Origin: Anaerolineae bacterium
Lineage (GTDB): Bacteria > Chloroflexota > Anaerolineae > Fen-1058
Direction: 5' to 3'
Assembly: GCA_003154115.1 (NCBI GenBank)
Contig: PMCF01000248.1
Location: 1 to 57,682 of the forward strand
Length of the DNA: 57,682 nucleotides
In this document: piece after piece, positions 1-10,462 of the stretch
How positions within the stretch are numbered: position 1 is the stretch's first letter
Layout: each line of letters starts with the position of its first letter
The notes under the pieces: generated by a model
The model's database searches: none
What the model was told of the DNA's origin: nothing
The model's input: the letters and a program-made list of their open reading frames with translations, nothing else
Program-made: the position numbers and the translations under genes

Positions 1-660
1 CACCGTCGCTAGAGTACTCCCGTTGTCTCCCCCAACAGCATAGAGCTTGCCGTTGGGCGCGGCCGCCACGCCCAGCAAATAGCGTCCGGTAGGCAAGGGA
101 GCGCGGGCTGTCCAGGTGTCCGTCGCCGGGTCGTATTCCTCCACCGTCGCTTCCCCGGAAGCCCCCCCAACAGCATAGAGCTTGCCGTTGGGCGCGGCCG
201 CCACGCCCAGCCCCCAGCGCGCAGTGGGCATTGAGGCACGGGCTGTCCAAGTGTCCGTCGCCGGGTCGTATTCCTCCACCGTCGCTAGAGTACTCCCGTT
301 GTATCCCCCAACAGCATAGAGCTTGCCGTTAGGCGCGGCCGCCACGCCCAGCCAATAGCGTCCGGTAGGCAAGGGAGCGCGGGCTGTCCAGGTGTCCGTC
401 GCCGGATCATATTCCTCCACCGCCGCTAGAATGCTCCCGTTGGATCCCCCAACAGCATAGAGCTTGCCGTTGGGCGTGACCGCCACGCCCAGCCCCCAGC
501 GCGCAGTGGGCATTGAGGCACGGGCCGTCCAGGTGTCCGTCGCCGGGTCGTATTCCTCCACCGTCGCTAGAACACCGCTGGTGTATCCCCCAACAGCATA
601 GAGCTTGCCGTTGGGCGCGGCCGCCACGGCCAGGAAGCGGCGCGCTGTGGGCATGGGGGC
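1..660 (-). repeat. Tandem near-identical Kelch-coding repeats
   Basis: Units of roughly 140-147 bp, each coding one Kelch blade, recur with few differences. The segment GTCCGTCGCCGGGTCGTATT or a close variant recurs near 115, 253, 394 and 537. Two alternating unit types (PTARWGLG and PTGRYWLG) suggest duplication of a two-blade unit. The nucleotide identity is much higher than in the second Kelch block at 1570-2450, so this block expanded more recently or is kept uniform by gene conversion. Confidence 0.85.
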
Positions 661-3600
661 GCGAACCGTCCAGAACAACGGCGAAACAAAAGCCACTTGC
701 GGCGCAATTTCCGTATCCATCTCCCGGCTAAACAACACATCAAACGCCACGGTTTGGATGCCCACCGGACTTTCGGGCGTCATCGTAATTGCGCGCACGT
801 AAGCCGGGGCATCCTGAACCGGCTCAGTTAGGATCGGGGTGTAAGTCACTTGTCCCAGGTTGAAATCGTTCCAATAGTCATAGATGCGCTCATCAATGAC
901 GGCAGTGTTGGTCGTACTCCACCAATTGTTTGTCGCCGTAATCGGGTTGGCGGTGTTGTTCACCAAGTCATACGTGCCACGATTGAACTCCAAGTTGTTA
1001 TTGCGGATGGTTGGGCCGCCTGCGGCAATGACCAATGTATTGCCGCCGTTGCCGATGAGCGTATTGCTCAAGACAGTGGCAGGTCCTACTTGCAAGCCAA
1101 TGCCGTTAGAGTTGGCGATCAAGTTGCCCTGCACCAGCCCGCCGCTCACGTTGATGCCGCTCGCGTTGCCCACCACACGGTTGTGAGTCAGCGTGACGTT
1201 CCCGCTGGCCGAGATGCCCCAACCAGAAGCGTTTTCCACATCGTTGCCTTGCACTATGCCGCTGCCAACACTGATGCCGCCGCCGCGAATCGTGTTGGTC
1301 AACACAGAGCCACTGTTGATGCTGATGCTGCCACCCTTGACAATATTGTTTTGCGCTGTGCCACTGCTCAGGCTGACGGTGCCATTAGCCGTGCTTTCGG
1401 TGACCGTGCCGATGCCGTTAACCACTATGCCGCCGCTGGAAGTTGTATTTTGGATGGTGCTACCGTTGCCTACCGTGATTCCTCCGCCAACAGTGCTGGT
1501 CCGCACTTCAGAGTAATCTGGAAGGGATAGAGCGCCATTACGGAGAGCGCTACAAAGAATGTGATAACTGTATTGCCCAGAAGGCGGCGTAAATTCCTCG
1601 ACCGTTGATAGTAGACTCCCGTTAAATCCACCAATGGCATAAATCTTACCGTTCGACGCCGTCGCAGCACCTAACCCCCAACGCCCGGTTGGGATACTGG
1701 CGCGGGATGTCCAGGCATCTGTCGCAGGGTCGTATTCTTCCACCGCCGTCACAGGGCCAGCGTTCCATCCCCCGATGACATAGAGTCTGCCATTCGGCGC
1801 GGCTGCCACGCCAAGTTGCCCACGTGCGGTCGGCACGCTGGTTCTTGTCGTCCAAGTGTTCGTCGCAAAATCGTATTCCTCGACTGTTGACAGTAAGTCC
1901 GTTTGGTCACTTCCTCCGATAGCATAGAGCTTGCCATTCGACGCAACTGCGACGCCTAGAGTGTCGCGTGCGGTTGGCATACTGGCGCGGGATGTCCAAG
2001 TGTCCATTGCCGGGTCGTATTCTTCGACGGTTGATAATTTGACCAAGTCGCTGTTGCGCCCTCCAATAGCATAGATCTTGCCATTTGGTGCAACCGCAAC
2101 GCCCAGCGCAAAGCGCGCGGTCGGCATATTGGTGCGGGGTGTCCAAGTGTCTGTCGCTGGGTCGTATTCTTCAACCGTTGACAGGTAACCTCCAACACCA
2201 CTTCCCCCGATGGCATAGATCCTGCCGTTCGGTGCGGTTGCTACACCAGGACCTGCACGTGCGGTCGGCATATTGGCGCGGGAAGCCCAGCTGTTGGTCG
2301 CCGGGTCATATTCTTCCACTGTCGATCGCGGAATTGAGTCGTATTCTCCTCCTATCGCATAGAGTTTGCCATTTGGCGTTGCTGCAACACCTGGCATGTA
2401 ACGGGCGGTCGGCATACTGGCGCGTGCTATCCATTTTCCCTGTCTGCCGGGAGTGTCAACTCCTGCATTGAAAGAAGCGTTTCCTACGATATCGCTAAAC
2501 AGCAACCAAACAGGCGTACTCCCGATCGTACAGTTTACCCCGCCGCTGGTCAACGTCACATGCTCTAGGTGCGGCGAGGTATTGTTACAGCCGATCCCCT
2601 GACTTGCGTTTTCAATTCGCACCCAACGCAAAATGTTGCCGCCCTGGTACGTGCCGCTCACATCTGTCATCGCATCTACGCTCGGATTATCAAAATAGAT
2701 TCGTCCCCATGTGCTCGTGATGTTGGACATGAAGCGAATGGGCTGTTGCTCTGTGCCGTCGGCGATCAACGTGCCGCCGACACTGAGAGTATAAACGCCG
2801 TTGAACTTGATCACTGTCCCTGGTTGGATGGTCAACGTGTAGCCCGGCGCAACGCCCATATTGCAGCCGATGATGTAGGTCTTGTCGTTCGTCCACGTTA
2901 GGTCCTGCGCCACGGTTCCGCAGAAAGGCTCGTCCCCACTGCGCGTGGTGATTGTCAACGGAAAAGCCGCGGTATAGGTTCCGCCATTGGCCGATAAATT
3001 AAGGGTGAACGCGATCGGATGGTTGTAGCCTGCGCCGCTGGCAATCGTGAACGAGAAGGGGGCACTGCTGCCCGTCGCGCCGGAGGCGATATTGCCCAAT
3101 GTCGCCGTGCCGGTCACGACGGTGACCAACGCATCGCCGGTCGAGAGTGTGCCGACCACGCCCGTCGCATCGAACCAGCTATTCGACACGCTGATGGCGA
3201 GAGTGTTGCCGCTGCCCGGATCGGGGCGCGCGCTCGGCGTGCCATTGATGGAGTAACCGCTGATCGCGAGCAGCGGGTGTGGCGGCTGCATCGCGCTGGC
3301 CGCATTGATCAACCCTGCGCCCAACTGTGCGCCGTAGATCGCATCACTCCCGGCCAGGCTATCCGCCGTTTGAATGATCTGTGCTCGCACCAGCGCGGGC
3401 GACCAATCGGGATGCTGGCTCTTAATCAGCCCGGCTAAACCCGACACGAACGGCGCGGACAGGCTCGTGCCGCTGCCGGGGCCATAGTCGCCGCCGAGAA
3501 ACGTCGTCGTGATCGCCACACCGGGCGCAGCCACATCGACCCAGGAACCGTAATCAGAGAAGACCGCTTTCGTATCGGTGATTGTTGTCGCGGCGACGGC

Positions 3601-4668
3601 GATGGCGTTGGGGTAGGCCGCTGGGTAGAACGGCGTCGTTACGTTGTCGTTGCCCGCGCCGCCGACGATCACCGCGGTGCTTGACGCCGCGTCAATCGCC
3701 GCGCGCAAGGTGGCTGAATCCGCGTAGCCGCCCAACGACAGGTTGATGACCTTCGCGCCTTTGCTGGCCGCGTAGTTCACCGCTGCGGCGATGTCGGAGT
3801 AGTTGGCGACCCCGCTGACTTGCATCGCCTTCACGATCATCAAGCGGCAGTTCCAGCACATTCCGGCGATGCCGAGTGCGTTGTTGGTAGAAGCGCCTGC
3901 GACCCCTGCCACTTGTGTACCGTGACCGTTGTCATCGCTTACATCATTCGAGTTGGCGACGAAGTTCCAGCCGTGTACATCGTCGATGTAGCCGTTGTTA
4001 TCGTCGTCGAGGCCGTTGCCAGGAATCTCGCCGGGATTGACCCACAATTGGCCAGCCAGGTCGGGGTGCGTGGTGTCCAGGCCGCTGTCTATGACGGCAA
4101 TGACGGTGGTAGCCGTCCCGGTCACGATATCCCAGGCCGCTGGGGCCTGGATTTTGCTGAGGCCCCACTGGCTTGAGAGCAATGGGTCGTTGGGAATGAC
4201 AGCCGGGCGGGCCAGGTAATCCGGCTCGGCAAACTCCACCGCCGGGCTAGCGGCCAGTGCTTGCACCGTGGCTGACACATCAGCGGAGAGCGACAGCCGG
4301 AGGCGATAGATATGGCTCAAATCAAAGTCGGTGCTGGATGCCTTTAAGGTAAGCGATGAACCGGTTGCACTTGAAAAGACAGGCTCAACATCCTGCACAC
4401 CCAGTCTTGTAAATGTTTTACTCAACGAGGGATCAGTCGCCTGTGCGGCACGTACACCCATGCTGGCTGATACTCCTTGCTTGAGGCCGACCAAGACAAC
4501 GCCAGGAGCAAATGGTGGCAACTGATGGATACTCAAGTTGTTGGTTTCAACGACCTGGGATGGTTGAGTTGAGATGCCTGCCGCCTGCCTACCGGTAACA
4601 GAAAGAGATACAGGTACGATTAGTAAAACAGCAAACACGACACTCAAGATGATCCTGTACTTATTCAT
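1..4668 (-). CDS. Secreted subtilisin-like protease with Kelch and beta-helix repeats (C-terminus beyond window)
   Basis: A single open frame of about 1556 codons starts at the ATG at 4668 and runs off the left edge, so the C-terminus is missing. The N-terminus has a signal peptide (about residues 1-28). The S8 subtilase triad is visible: Asp194 in AVIDSGLD, His249 in GHGTQVAG and Ser402 in GTSLSAPF. After a beta-sandwich linker come about seven Kelch repeats (about 1570-2450, motif EEYDPATDTW...GKLYAIGG), a right-handed beta-helix-like stretch rich in short G/N/V repeats (about 850-1540), then at least five more, nearly identical Kelch repeats (1-660). The probable role is an extracellular or surface protease with carbohydrate- or protein-binding propellers. 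Its minus-strand neighbour 4776-9755 is also secreted. The family assignment is firm; the substrate is unknown. Confidence 0.9.
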   Translation of the reverse strand, partial: MNKYRIILSVVFAVLLIVPVSLSVTGRQAAGISTQPSQVVETNNLSIHQLPPFAPGVVLVGLKQGVSASMGVRAAQATDPSLSKTFTRLGVQDVEPVFSSATGSSLTLKASSTDFDLSHIYRLRLSLSADVSATVQALAASPAVEFAEPDYLARPAVIPNDPLLSSQWGLSKIQAPAAWDIVTGTATTVIAVIDSGLDTTHPDLAGQLWVNPGEIPGNGLDDDNNGYIDDVHGWNFVANSNDVSDDNGHGTQVAGVAGASTNNALGIAGMCWNCRLMIVKAMQVSGVANYSDIAAAVNYAASKGAKVINLSLGGYADSATLRAAIDAASSTAVIVGGAGNDNVTTPFYPAAYPNAIAVAATTITDTKAVFSDYGSWVDVAAPGVAITTTFLGGDYGPGSGTSLSAPFVSGLAGLIKSQHPDWSPALVRAQIIQTADSLAGSDAIYGAQLGAGLINAASAMQPPHPLLAISGYSINGTPSARPDPGSGNTLAISVSNSWFDATGVVGTLSTGDALVTVVTGTATLGNIASGATGSSAPFSFTIASGAGYNHPIAFTLNLSANGGTYTAAFPLTITTRSGDEPFCGTVAQDLTWTNDKTYIIGCNMGVAPGYTLTIQPGTVIKFNGVYTLSVGGTLIADGTEQQPIRFMSNITSTWGRIYFDNPSVDAMTDVSGTYQGGNILRWVRIENASQGIGCNNTSPHLEHVTLTSGGVNCTIGSTPVWLLFSDIVGNASFNAGVDTPGRQGKWIARASMPTARYMPGVAATPNGKLYAIGGEYDSIPRSTVEEYDPATNSWASRANMPTARAGPGVATAPNGRIYAIGGSGVGGYLSTVEEYDPATDTWTPRTNMPTARFALGVAVAPNGKIYAIGGRNSDLVKLSTVEEYDPAMDTWTSRASMPTARDTLGVAVASNGKLYAIGGSDQTDLLSTVEEYDFATNTWTTRTSVPTARGQLGVAAAPNGRLYVIGGWNAGPVTAVEEYDPATDAWTSRASIPTGRWGLGAATASNGKIYAIGGFNGSLLSTVEEFTPPSGQYSYHILCSALRNGALSLPDYSEVRTSTVGGGITVGNGSTIQNTTSSGGIVVNGIGTVTESTANGTVSLSSGTAQNNIVKGGSISINSGSVLTNTIRGGGISVGSGIVQGNDVENASGWGISASGNVTLTHNRVVGNASGINVSGGLVQGNLIANSNGIGLQVGPATVLSNTLIGNGGNTLVIAAGGPTIRNNNLEFNRGTYDLVNNTANPITATNNWWSTTNTAVIDERIYDYWNDFNLGQVTYTPILTEPVQDAPAYVRAITMTPESPVGIQTVAFDVLFSREMDTEIAPQVAFVSPLFWTVRAPMPTARRFLAVAAAPNGKLYAVGGYTSGVLATVEEYDPATDTWTARASMPTARWGLGVAVTPNGKLYAVGGSNGSILAAVEEYDPATDTWTARAPLPTGRYWLGVAAAPNGKLYAVGGYNGSTLATVEEYDPATDTWTARASMPTARWGLGVAAAPNGKLYAVGGASGEATVEEYDPATDTWTARAPLPTGRYLLGVAAAPNGKLYAVGGDNGSTLATV

Positions 4669-4775
4669 CGCTGTATCCTTTCAACGTATTGCGTGATAGA
4701 TACGAAGTGCCCAACGGCCGCCAACAGGCATGGGATCGGCTGATTGCCGCATGCGCGGGCATCCGCGCCAGTCAG

Positions 4776-7700
4776 TCAAAAATTGCGCAAGATCAGTGGC
4801 AGATACACTCGATTAATCTGATTGTCCAACGTGATTGTTTCGTCGATTGTGCCATCCCCTCCATGGTCAATCTGTAGTGTAACGGCAGCCATTTGTTGCC
4901 AGCTATCGATTGTAATGGTCTGAACATCGCTAGCACTTATGCTAATGCTCCTGTGGTAGAAATTGATGGAGTTATCATTTGTCGCCGATTGTAGTCTCAG
5001 ATCATAGCTGGTAAGTTGAGTGCCGTTGCGCAAGTAAAGCGCGTCAGATATCCCCACCCCTGTTACGAGCGATGCACCTTGCCCCAAGTTTGTATTTATG
5101 ACTTCGTATGTTTTGCTCGCATTCGGTTGGCTGCGCATTAGATTGAAAGAGTACGGCCGGGACGCGCCATTTCCAGCGTACAGGGTGATTTCATCTCCAT
5201 CATCATTAGTGGCGATCTGATCAATGGTATTGGCGTTGTTTGCAAGTTGTGCCTGAGTTACAGTCACACCTGAATATACAAGTGCCAAAGTGCGCGTTGT
5301 CCAGATTGAGTACGTATATGGAACTACAGCGCCTCCAATCGTCGCCATATAATGGCCTTTCGGAAGCATATAACTCGGATCAGTAGTTGCTACCACGTCA
5401 GGCGCACTCCAGGAGAAAGCAGGCAAAGCGCCGGGCATCGTTGCTGTCAGGACTCCATTAATGTAGCCAATCATTTGCCCACTACTAGAGATGACGAGCT
5501 CGCCGCCTCCGCTCTTGGAAGCGACCGGGCCTTGGTAGAGTTTAGTTGCATCATTGCTGTGCCAGAGAGAGAGAGGTGCTAATACGAGTGCTCGATTCGC
5601 GGAATTCCAGATTCCAAAGGGCGAGGCGTAACTAAAGGAATGGAGTATCGTGCCAGAAAGGTTGAATTGAATGTACTTATAGCTATCTCCTTTGGCAAAG
5701 TTCTCATAAACATAGACCTTGGGGTGTATTGGATCACTATCATCGATGCGATAAGGCGCTACTGCATGACCTATCTTGGTATTATCGCCCGGTTTGGGCC
5801 AAATCAGGAGAGTAACAGAATCCGAGCCACTGGACTGAAGAGCGGCTCGCAGCCGTTGGTAAACATCGTCGACTAGAGCCGACGTGTTTGCTCCATTACT
5901 CCAATTATTCCATTCAGCAACTAGGGCATCATAGTAGGCTTGGCTTTTTTGGCGACCATGATAGAGCATGATGTTGTGCCAGCTCTCGTCCTGGTTTAGC
6001 TCATATGTATTGACTGGTCTTGGCTTGGACAAGCCACCAACAAAGTAATCCAAACTGGTGGTGGACATCCCGACGCACAAGCCCGGTGCAAAAGCATCTC
6101 GGGTTTCAACATAGAATCGAGCATAAGTCCCTTTTGGCTCACCATTTGTGCAGACAATTGGCTCGCTGGAAAAGATTGCTTTGAACTCTTCGCAATTTGG
6201 TCGCTGTGAAGACTCTCCTGGATTGTTGAAGCCGTAACCATCGGGATTTGGGCGGAAACTTAGATCAGATTGCGCAGTGAAATTCTGATTAGTTGCATCT
6301 GGCGGCACAGTTACCTGACGCGATGCGGGCGAAAACGTATAACCAGTTTTGGATGCCATCACTGTGTAGGTACCAGCGAGAAGCGGACTGAGGACATAGT
6401 TGCCATTGCTCGCAGACGTGGTGTTGTGCCCAGCTCCATCGGAGACAGTGGCCCCCGCGATCGGGTTGCTACTACCATCGGTTATCTGCCCGGCGATCGA
6501 ATAGGTGATGAGCGTGCCAGTGAAATTCTGATTGGTTGCATTGGGCGGCACAGTTACCTGACACGATGCGGGCGAGAAGGTATAGCCTGTTTGAGTTACC
6601 GTCACCGTGTAGGTTCCGGGGAGAAGCGGACTGAGGACATAGTCGCCATTGCTCGCAGACGTGGTGTTGTGCCCGGCTCCATCGGAGACGGTTGCGCCCG
6701 CGATCGGGTTGCCGCTACCATCGGTCACCTGCCCGGCGATCGAATAGGTGACCAGCGTGCCGGTGAAGTTCTGACCCGTTGCATTGGGCGGCACCGTGAT
6801 ACTACGAGTAATTGGCGAAAATGTGTAGTTGCTCAGGCTTGGTGTAAGGACGTATGTACCAGATAACACCCCAGTCAATGTGTAATAACCGCTTGAGTTT
6901 GTCGTAGTGGAATAGGCGCTTCCCGCAAATAGGGTTGCGCCGGGTATCGGATAATTAGCCCCATCGACGACACGACCAGAGACGGAGTAGACGCCCAAAT
7001 TGATCTTGATTACGTAGGCATCGGCCCCACCCGCCGTAGCTGTAAGCACGACGCCTGCAGTTGTAGGAAAGTTGGATGAATGCGTGTCGCCAGTAGCATA
7101 GGCCGTCCCATCTCCGTCAGAGGCGATAGCCAGGCCATAATCACTACCATTCCCGCCGAGAAAAGTACTATAAACCAAATCCTTTGACCCGCTCTTCAAC
7201 ATCGAAATATTCACGAGAAACGAATCCGACGTTCCGCCGTTGTGTGTAGTTTGGTACGCCCCGTTCGTTGTGGTAAAGTCAGGGGAATCAGTTATACCCG
7301 TGACGTACACTCCAGAGTTGCCATGCAAAGCGATCCCTCTGGCGTCATCATAGTCGCTGCCGCCGAGGAAAGTAGAGTAGAGAAGATCGTTTTTGCCGTT
7401 GCCCAATGGACTTAGCTCAGAGAGAAAGGCATCGCCTGAACTTGGACAGCTGGCGCAACTAATCTGTAATGCACCTGGCGTTGTCGGGAAATCTGGTGAT
7501 AAGGCCCAGCCCACGACGTATGCGTTTCCATTTCCATCCACCGCGAGATCATGTTCTTGCTCTTGAACAGCGCCACCAAGTATCGTGGAGTACACAAGGT
7601 CGTTTGACCCGCTACCAATAGGATTGAGTTTAGTCACGAAGGCCGCTTCCATGCCACGCAGTGTGGTGCTAAACGCGCCGGTTGTGGTTGGAAAATCCGA

Positions 7701-9755
7701 CGATGCCGTCCGGCCGGCTACATACACTGTCCCACCTGGGCCGATTGCAATTGAATAGCCATCATCATATGATCCACCACCCAGATAAGAAGAGTATACA
7801 AGGTCACTCGCCCCAGCCCCTGCAAGGTTAAGTTTTGCCACGAAGGCGTTCCAAGCGTCGGTTGCACTTGGTTGAAATGCACCTACCGTTGTTGGGAAAT
7901 CAGATGAATACGTTATGCCAGCTAGATAGACGATGTTTACGTTACTAAGGGCGATATCGTACGCCTGATCATCGCCAGTTCCGCCTATCAAAGTCGAATA
8001 GGCTAGCGCACTTCCAGCCGGGTTGAGCTTGGTCACGAAGACATCCTGACCGCCGCGCAAGGTCGTTGAAAACGCTCCAGTCATGGTTGGAAAATTTGGC
8101 GAATCGGTGTAACCGGCCACGTATGCTGCACCGTTCACATCGACTGCGATCGAAGTCCCGAAATCGACCCCGCTGCCGCCGATATAGGTCGAATACGCAA
8201 GAGCGGAGCCATCAGGAGTTAGCTTGCTTACAAAGGCATCATTGCTACCGCCGAATGTTTGAGTAAACGCTCCAGTTGTAGTCAAGAAATCAGATGAGGC
8301 AGTCCAGCCAGTAACATAGATCGCTCCGTTCGGGTCAAGCGCGACGCCAAAGGCGGCATCGTCTCCACTGCCCCCGAGTAAAGTAGAGAATATGACGTCA
8401 GTATTGCTTGTTGTAGGCGAAAGAGTGGCGGCCTGATTGGTGGAAATTGACTGAACCTGGCGGGCGAAAGGCAGGCTGACTTCGTTCCCATTAACTACTG
8501 GCTTGCCTGCATTTCCAGGAAGTAACGTTCCATCTTGACCAACTAGCGTCAACAACGGCACACGAATATCGCGATTTGCCGCCGTCAGCCTCAAACTGTT
8601 GTGCTCTAATACTAAATTATCGGCGCCGTCTAGTTGTAACCGTACTGAATCCAAATTCGCGGCGCCGTGTGTAACGAGTCGCCATGTCCACTGATCATCT
8701 TGACTCGTGATTTCCAGATCAATATTGGGATAGATGTCCACATAGCGCACGCCAGTCCAAACCGCGACGTTGGTGTGCCACTTGGCGGAATCCTTGCCGA
8801 TGAAGTAAGAGACTTGAGTGTCCAAACGGCTATAGGGCTCAAGTCGTGAATGCGGGTTGGCCCCGACAAAGCTAAGTTTAATATTTACTCCCGGTAATTG
8901 AATTGGAGACTTCGAAACCGAAGACAGTAACGGAAGTTGTCTATTAAGTAGACCTCTGGTTTTGAGCGCGGATGTGTCAAGCACACTTAGCCAGACTCCA
9001 TCATCGGTCAACCAAATGATCCGGTCACCCGTGTGCGCTTGAAAGCGAACATCATCGGCAAATTGTCCCTCGTTCTCAACAAACATTAAACCCTGATGGT
9101 CCGTCCTCGCTAGTGTGGTTACGGGGCTTGCCAGGTCACTTTCACGTACGCGCGAGAGTGTGGGCTTGCGCTCACTCAATTGAACCGATTTTGAACTGAA
9201 TGTGGGTGAAGCCCAAGTGACGCGGGTAATGACCTCAGTAATCGTTGCGTTTGTTAGAGAACTAATCATCGGCAGAACGTTCGACGAACTCCTCGAGACG
9301 TAGCCTCGGTCTGTGCTGGAATCGGCTGCAATGAGGTCATTATAAGAACCAGCATCAATTCTGCTAGAAATCGTGTTGGTCGTGCCGGTGATCACGGCCA
9401 GGTTACTCATACGGTAGACAGCGGTGTTTGTCTTCGATAAAGGCAGCGTCAGCATATAGGCCGCTAATGCCACATATCGCCCGTTAGCGGAGATGGGCGG
9501 AGGGTAGGACACACTATTCCACCGTGTCCTATCTGAAGCACTAGAGACGCGAGTGATGTTGCTGGTTCCAGCAGTTTCCGTCTTTCCTGCTTCTACACCG
9601 GTTAAGGTTGTTGACAAGTGGGCAACTTCGCTCTTCGTCTCACGGCTTGTGACATTGGGACTTGCGAGTAACGGAGTGCTAAGTGAAGTAGTTGCAGCGC
9701 TGATGAGGACCAACACGAGGCTGATCGCAATTTGAAGGGGTCGAAAGCTTAGCAT
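4776..9755 (-). CDS. Giant secreted SBBP-repeat protein with regulatory-like domains and a possible cysteine-peptidase region
   Basis: 1659 aa. The start at 9755 follows an AGGAGG ribosome site. There is a signal peptide at residues 1-31. A beta-rich N-terminal region (VENEGQFADDVRF motif, about residues 220-420) precedes a run of about eight SBBP repeats (YSTFLGG...DAF..KL) spanning about residues 430-930. Three carboxypeptidase-regulatory-like Ig repeats (GQVTDGSGNPIAGATV type) follow, of which the second and third are nearly identical in DNA. The C-terminal part has GLCVGMS with Cys1227, and IGHAVAPYRI with His1330 followed by VYVYEN, a spacing that would suit a papain- or C39-like fold (inference). 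It ends in RVYLPLILRNF, a C-terminal tail seen on secreted Chloroflexota proteins. The role is probably at the cell surface or extracellular; catalytic activity is unproven. Confidence 0.85.
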   Translation of the reverse strand: MLSFRPLQIAISLVLVLISAATTSLSTPLLASPNVTSRETKSEVAHLSTTLTGVEAGKTETAGTSNITRVSSASDRTRWNSVSYPPPISANGRYVALAAYMLTLPLSKTNTAVYRMSNLAVITGTTNTISSRIDAGSYNDLIAADSSTDRGYVSRSSSNVLPMISSLTNATITEVITRVTWASPTFSSKSVQLSERKPTLSRVRESDLASPVTTLARTDHQGLMFVENEGQFADDVRFQAHTGDRIIWLTDDGVWLSVLDTSALKTRGLLNRQLPLLSSVSKSPIQLPGVNIKLSFVGANPHSRLEPYSRLDTQVSYFIGKDSAKWHTNVAVWTGVRYVDIYPNIDLEITSQDDQWTWRLVTHGAANLDSVRLQLDGADNLVLEHNSLRLTAANRDIRVPLLTLVGQDGTLLPGNAGKPVVNGNEVSLPFARQVQSISTNQAATLSPTTSNTDVIFSTLLGGSGDDAAFGVALDPNGAIYVTGWTASSDFLTTTGAFTQTFGGSNDAFVSKLTPDGSALAYSTYIGGSGVDFGTSIAVDVNGAAYVAGYTDSPNFPTMTGAFSTTLRGGQDVFVTKLNPAGSALAYSTLIGGTGDDQAYDIALSNVNIVYLAGITYSSDFPTTVGAFQPSATDAWNAFVAKLNLAGAGASDLVYSSYLGGGSYDDGYSIAIGPGGTVYVAGRTASSDFPTTTGAFSTTLRGMEAAFVTKLNPIGSGSNDLVYSTILGGAVQEQEHDLAVDGNGNAYVVGWALSPDFPTTPGALQISCASCPSSGDAFLSELSPLGNGKNDLLYSTFLGGSDYDDARGIALHGNSGVYVTGITDSPDFTTTNGAYQTTHNGGTSDSFLVNISMLKSGSKDLVYSTFLGGNGSDYGLAIASDGDGTAYATGDTHSSNFPTTAGVVLTATAGGADAYVIKINLGVYSVSGRVVDGANYPIPGATLFAGSAYSTTTNSSGYYTLTGVLSGTYVLTPSLSNYTFSPITRSITVPPNATGQNFTGTLVTYSIAGQVTDGSGNPIAGATVSDGAGHNTTSASNGDYVLSPLLPGTYTVTVTQTGYTFSPASCQVTVPPNATNQNFTGTLITYSIAGQITDGSSNPIAGATVSDGAGHNTTSASNGNYVLSPLLAGTYTVMASKTGYTFSPASRQVTVPPDATNQNFTAQSDLSFRPNPDGYGFNNPGESSQRPNCEEFKAIFSSEPIVCTNGEPKGTYARFYVETRDAFAPGLCVGMSTTSLDYFVGGLSKPRPVNTYELNQDESWHNIMLYHGRQKSQAYYDALVAEWNNWSNGANTSALVDDVYQRLRAALQSSGSDSVTLLIWPKPGDNTKIGHAVAPYRIDDSDPIHPKVYVYENFAKGDSYKYIQFNLSGTILHSFSYASPFGIWNSANRALVLAPLSLWHSNDATKLYQGPVASKSGGGELVISSSGQMIGYINGVLTATMPGALPAFSWSAPDVVATTDPSYMLPKGHYMATIGGAVVPYTYSIWTTRTLALVYSGVTVTQAQLANNANTIDQIATNDDGDEITLYAGNGASRPYSFNLMRSQPNASKTYEVINTNLGQGASLVTGVGISDALYLRNGTQLTSYDLRLQSATNDNSINFYHRSISISASDVQTITIDSWQQMAAVTLQIDHGGDGTIDETITLDNQINRVYLPLILRNF

Positions 9756-10462
9756 GGTTTCCTCCTAGGAAAATGCCAAAGACAGTCACCACATCTTGCT
9801 CGCCCCCGCTATCCGCCTCGCACCGACTGGACATCGGTCCTGTCACCGCGAGCGGATACCTCAGAATATTCTACACCCAAAATCCCCTTTTACGTCTACG
9901 ACTTTTTGCGTCTCCCATGACGTGCGTTGATTGTGTGCACTCAACAACGACCGACACGTTCAACGCCGAATCAATATGAAGTAAGGGGCAACGTGTCTGC
10001 TGCCGCACCCTCATCTTTCCTTCTTTTTCGTTCTCATTGCGAGCTCTTAACTCGCTTTGAGTCCTATCTACCTTGAGCATTCCAAATCACTGCTCACTTA
10101 CGTCGTTCCACCTCTATCTACGTATCCTGTTATCTACGCCTGAGTGCTAACCCGTCATCAGCTCCTCAGCACTCGTCTACGTCGTTGGACCTCTAGCCAC
10201 GTTCCCCTTTCTTCACGTTAGTCACAACGCTCGTTGTACTGCCGACATTCTGCCTGCGCAGTCTGTTACCGGACGAATTGTTTAGTAGTGGTTGGGCCAT
10301 GTAGGGCCGAATTGTTTGGTGTGCCAAGTTCAGCGTTAACCCCATTTAATCAGGCTGTATCTCACCAAACAATGCAGCCCGTGACACTCTGGCCCGACTT
10401 ACGGCGCGTTCTGGACAAAACTGGACAAAAATTCGGCTTGTTTCTCGATTGCGCTGGCGCAC
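9756..10462. other. 707-bp intergenic region, no gene seen
   Basis: No convincing open frame is present. It holds an imperfect direct repeat of about 27 bp (TACGTCGTT..ACCTCTA.CYACGT near 10096 and 10178), and between the copies a 7-bp inverted repeat GAGTGCT (10142-10148) / AGCACTC (10168-10174). This lies between host secreted-protein genes and the first phage-type gene, so it may contain the left boundary of the foreign DNA. Confidence 0.4.

Noticed and set aside
1-660. CRISPR-like direct repeats
   Set aside because: The repeats of ~140 bp are in frame and encode Kelch blades; no short repeat/unique spacer alternation.
850-1530. Plus-strand open frame of 226 codons
   Set aside because: Opposite strand to the beta-helix part of the subtilase gene; repetitive antisense frame only.
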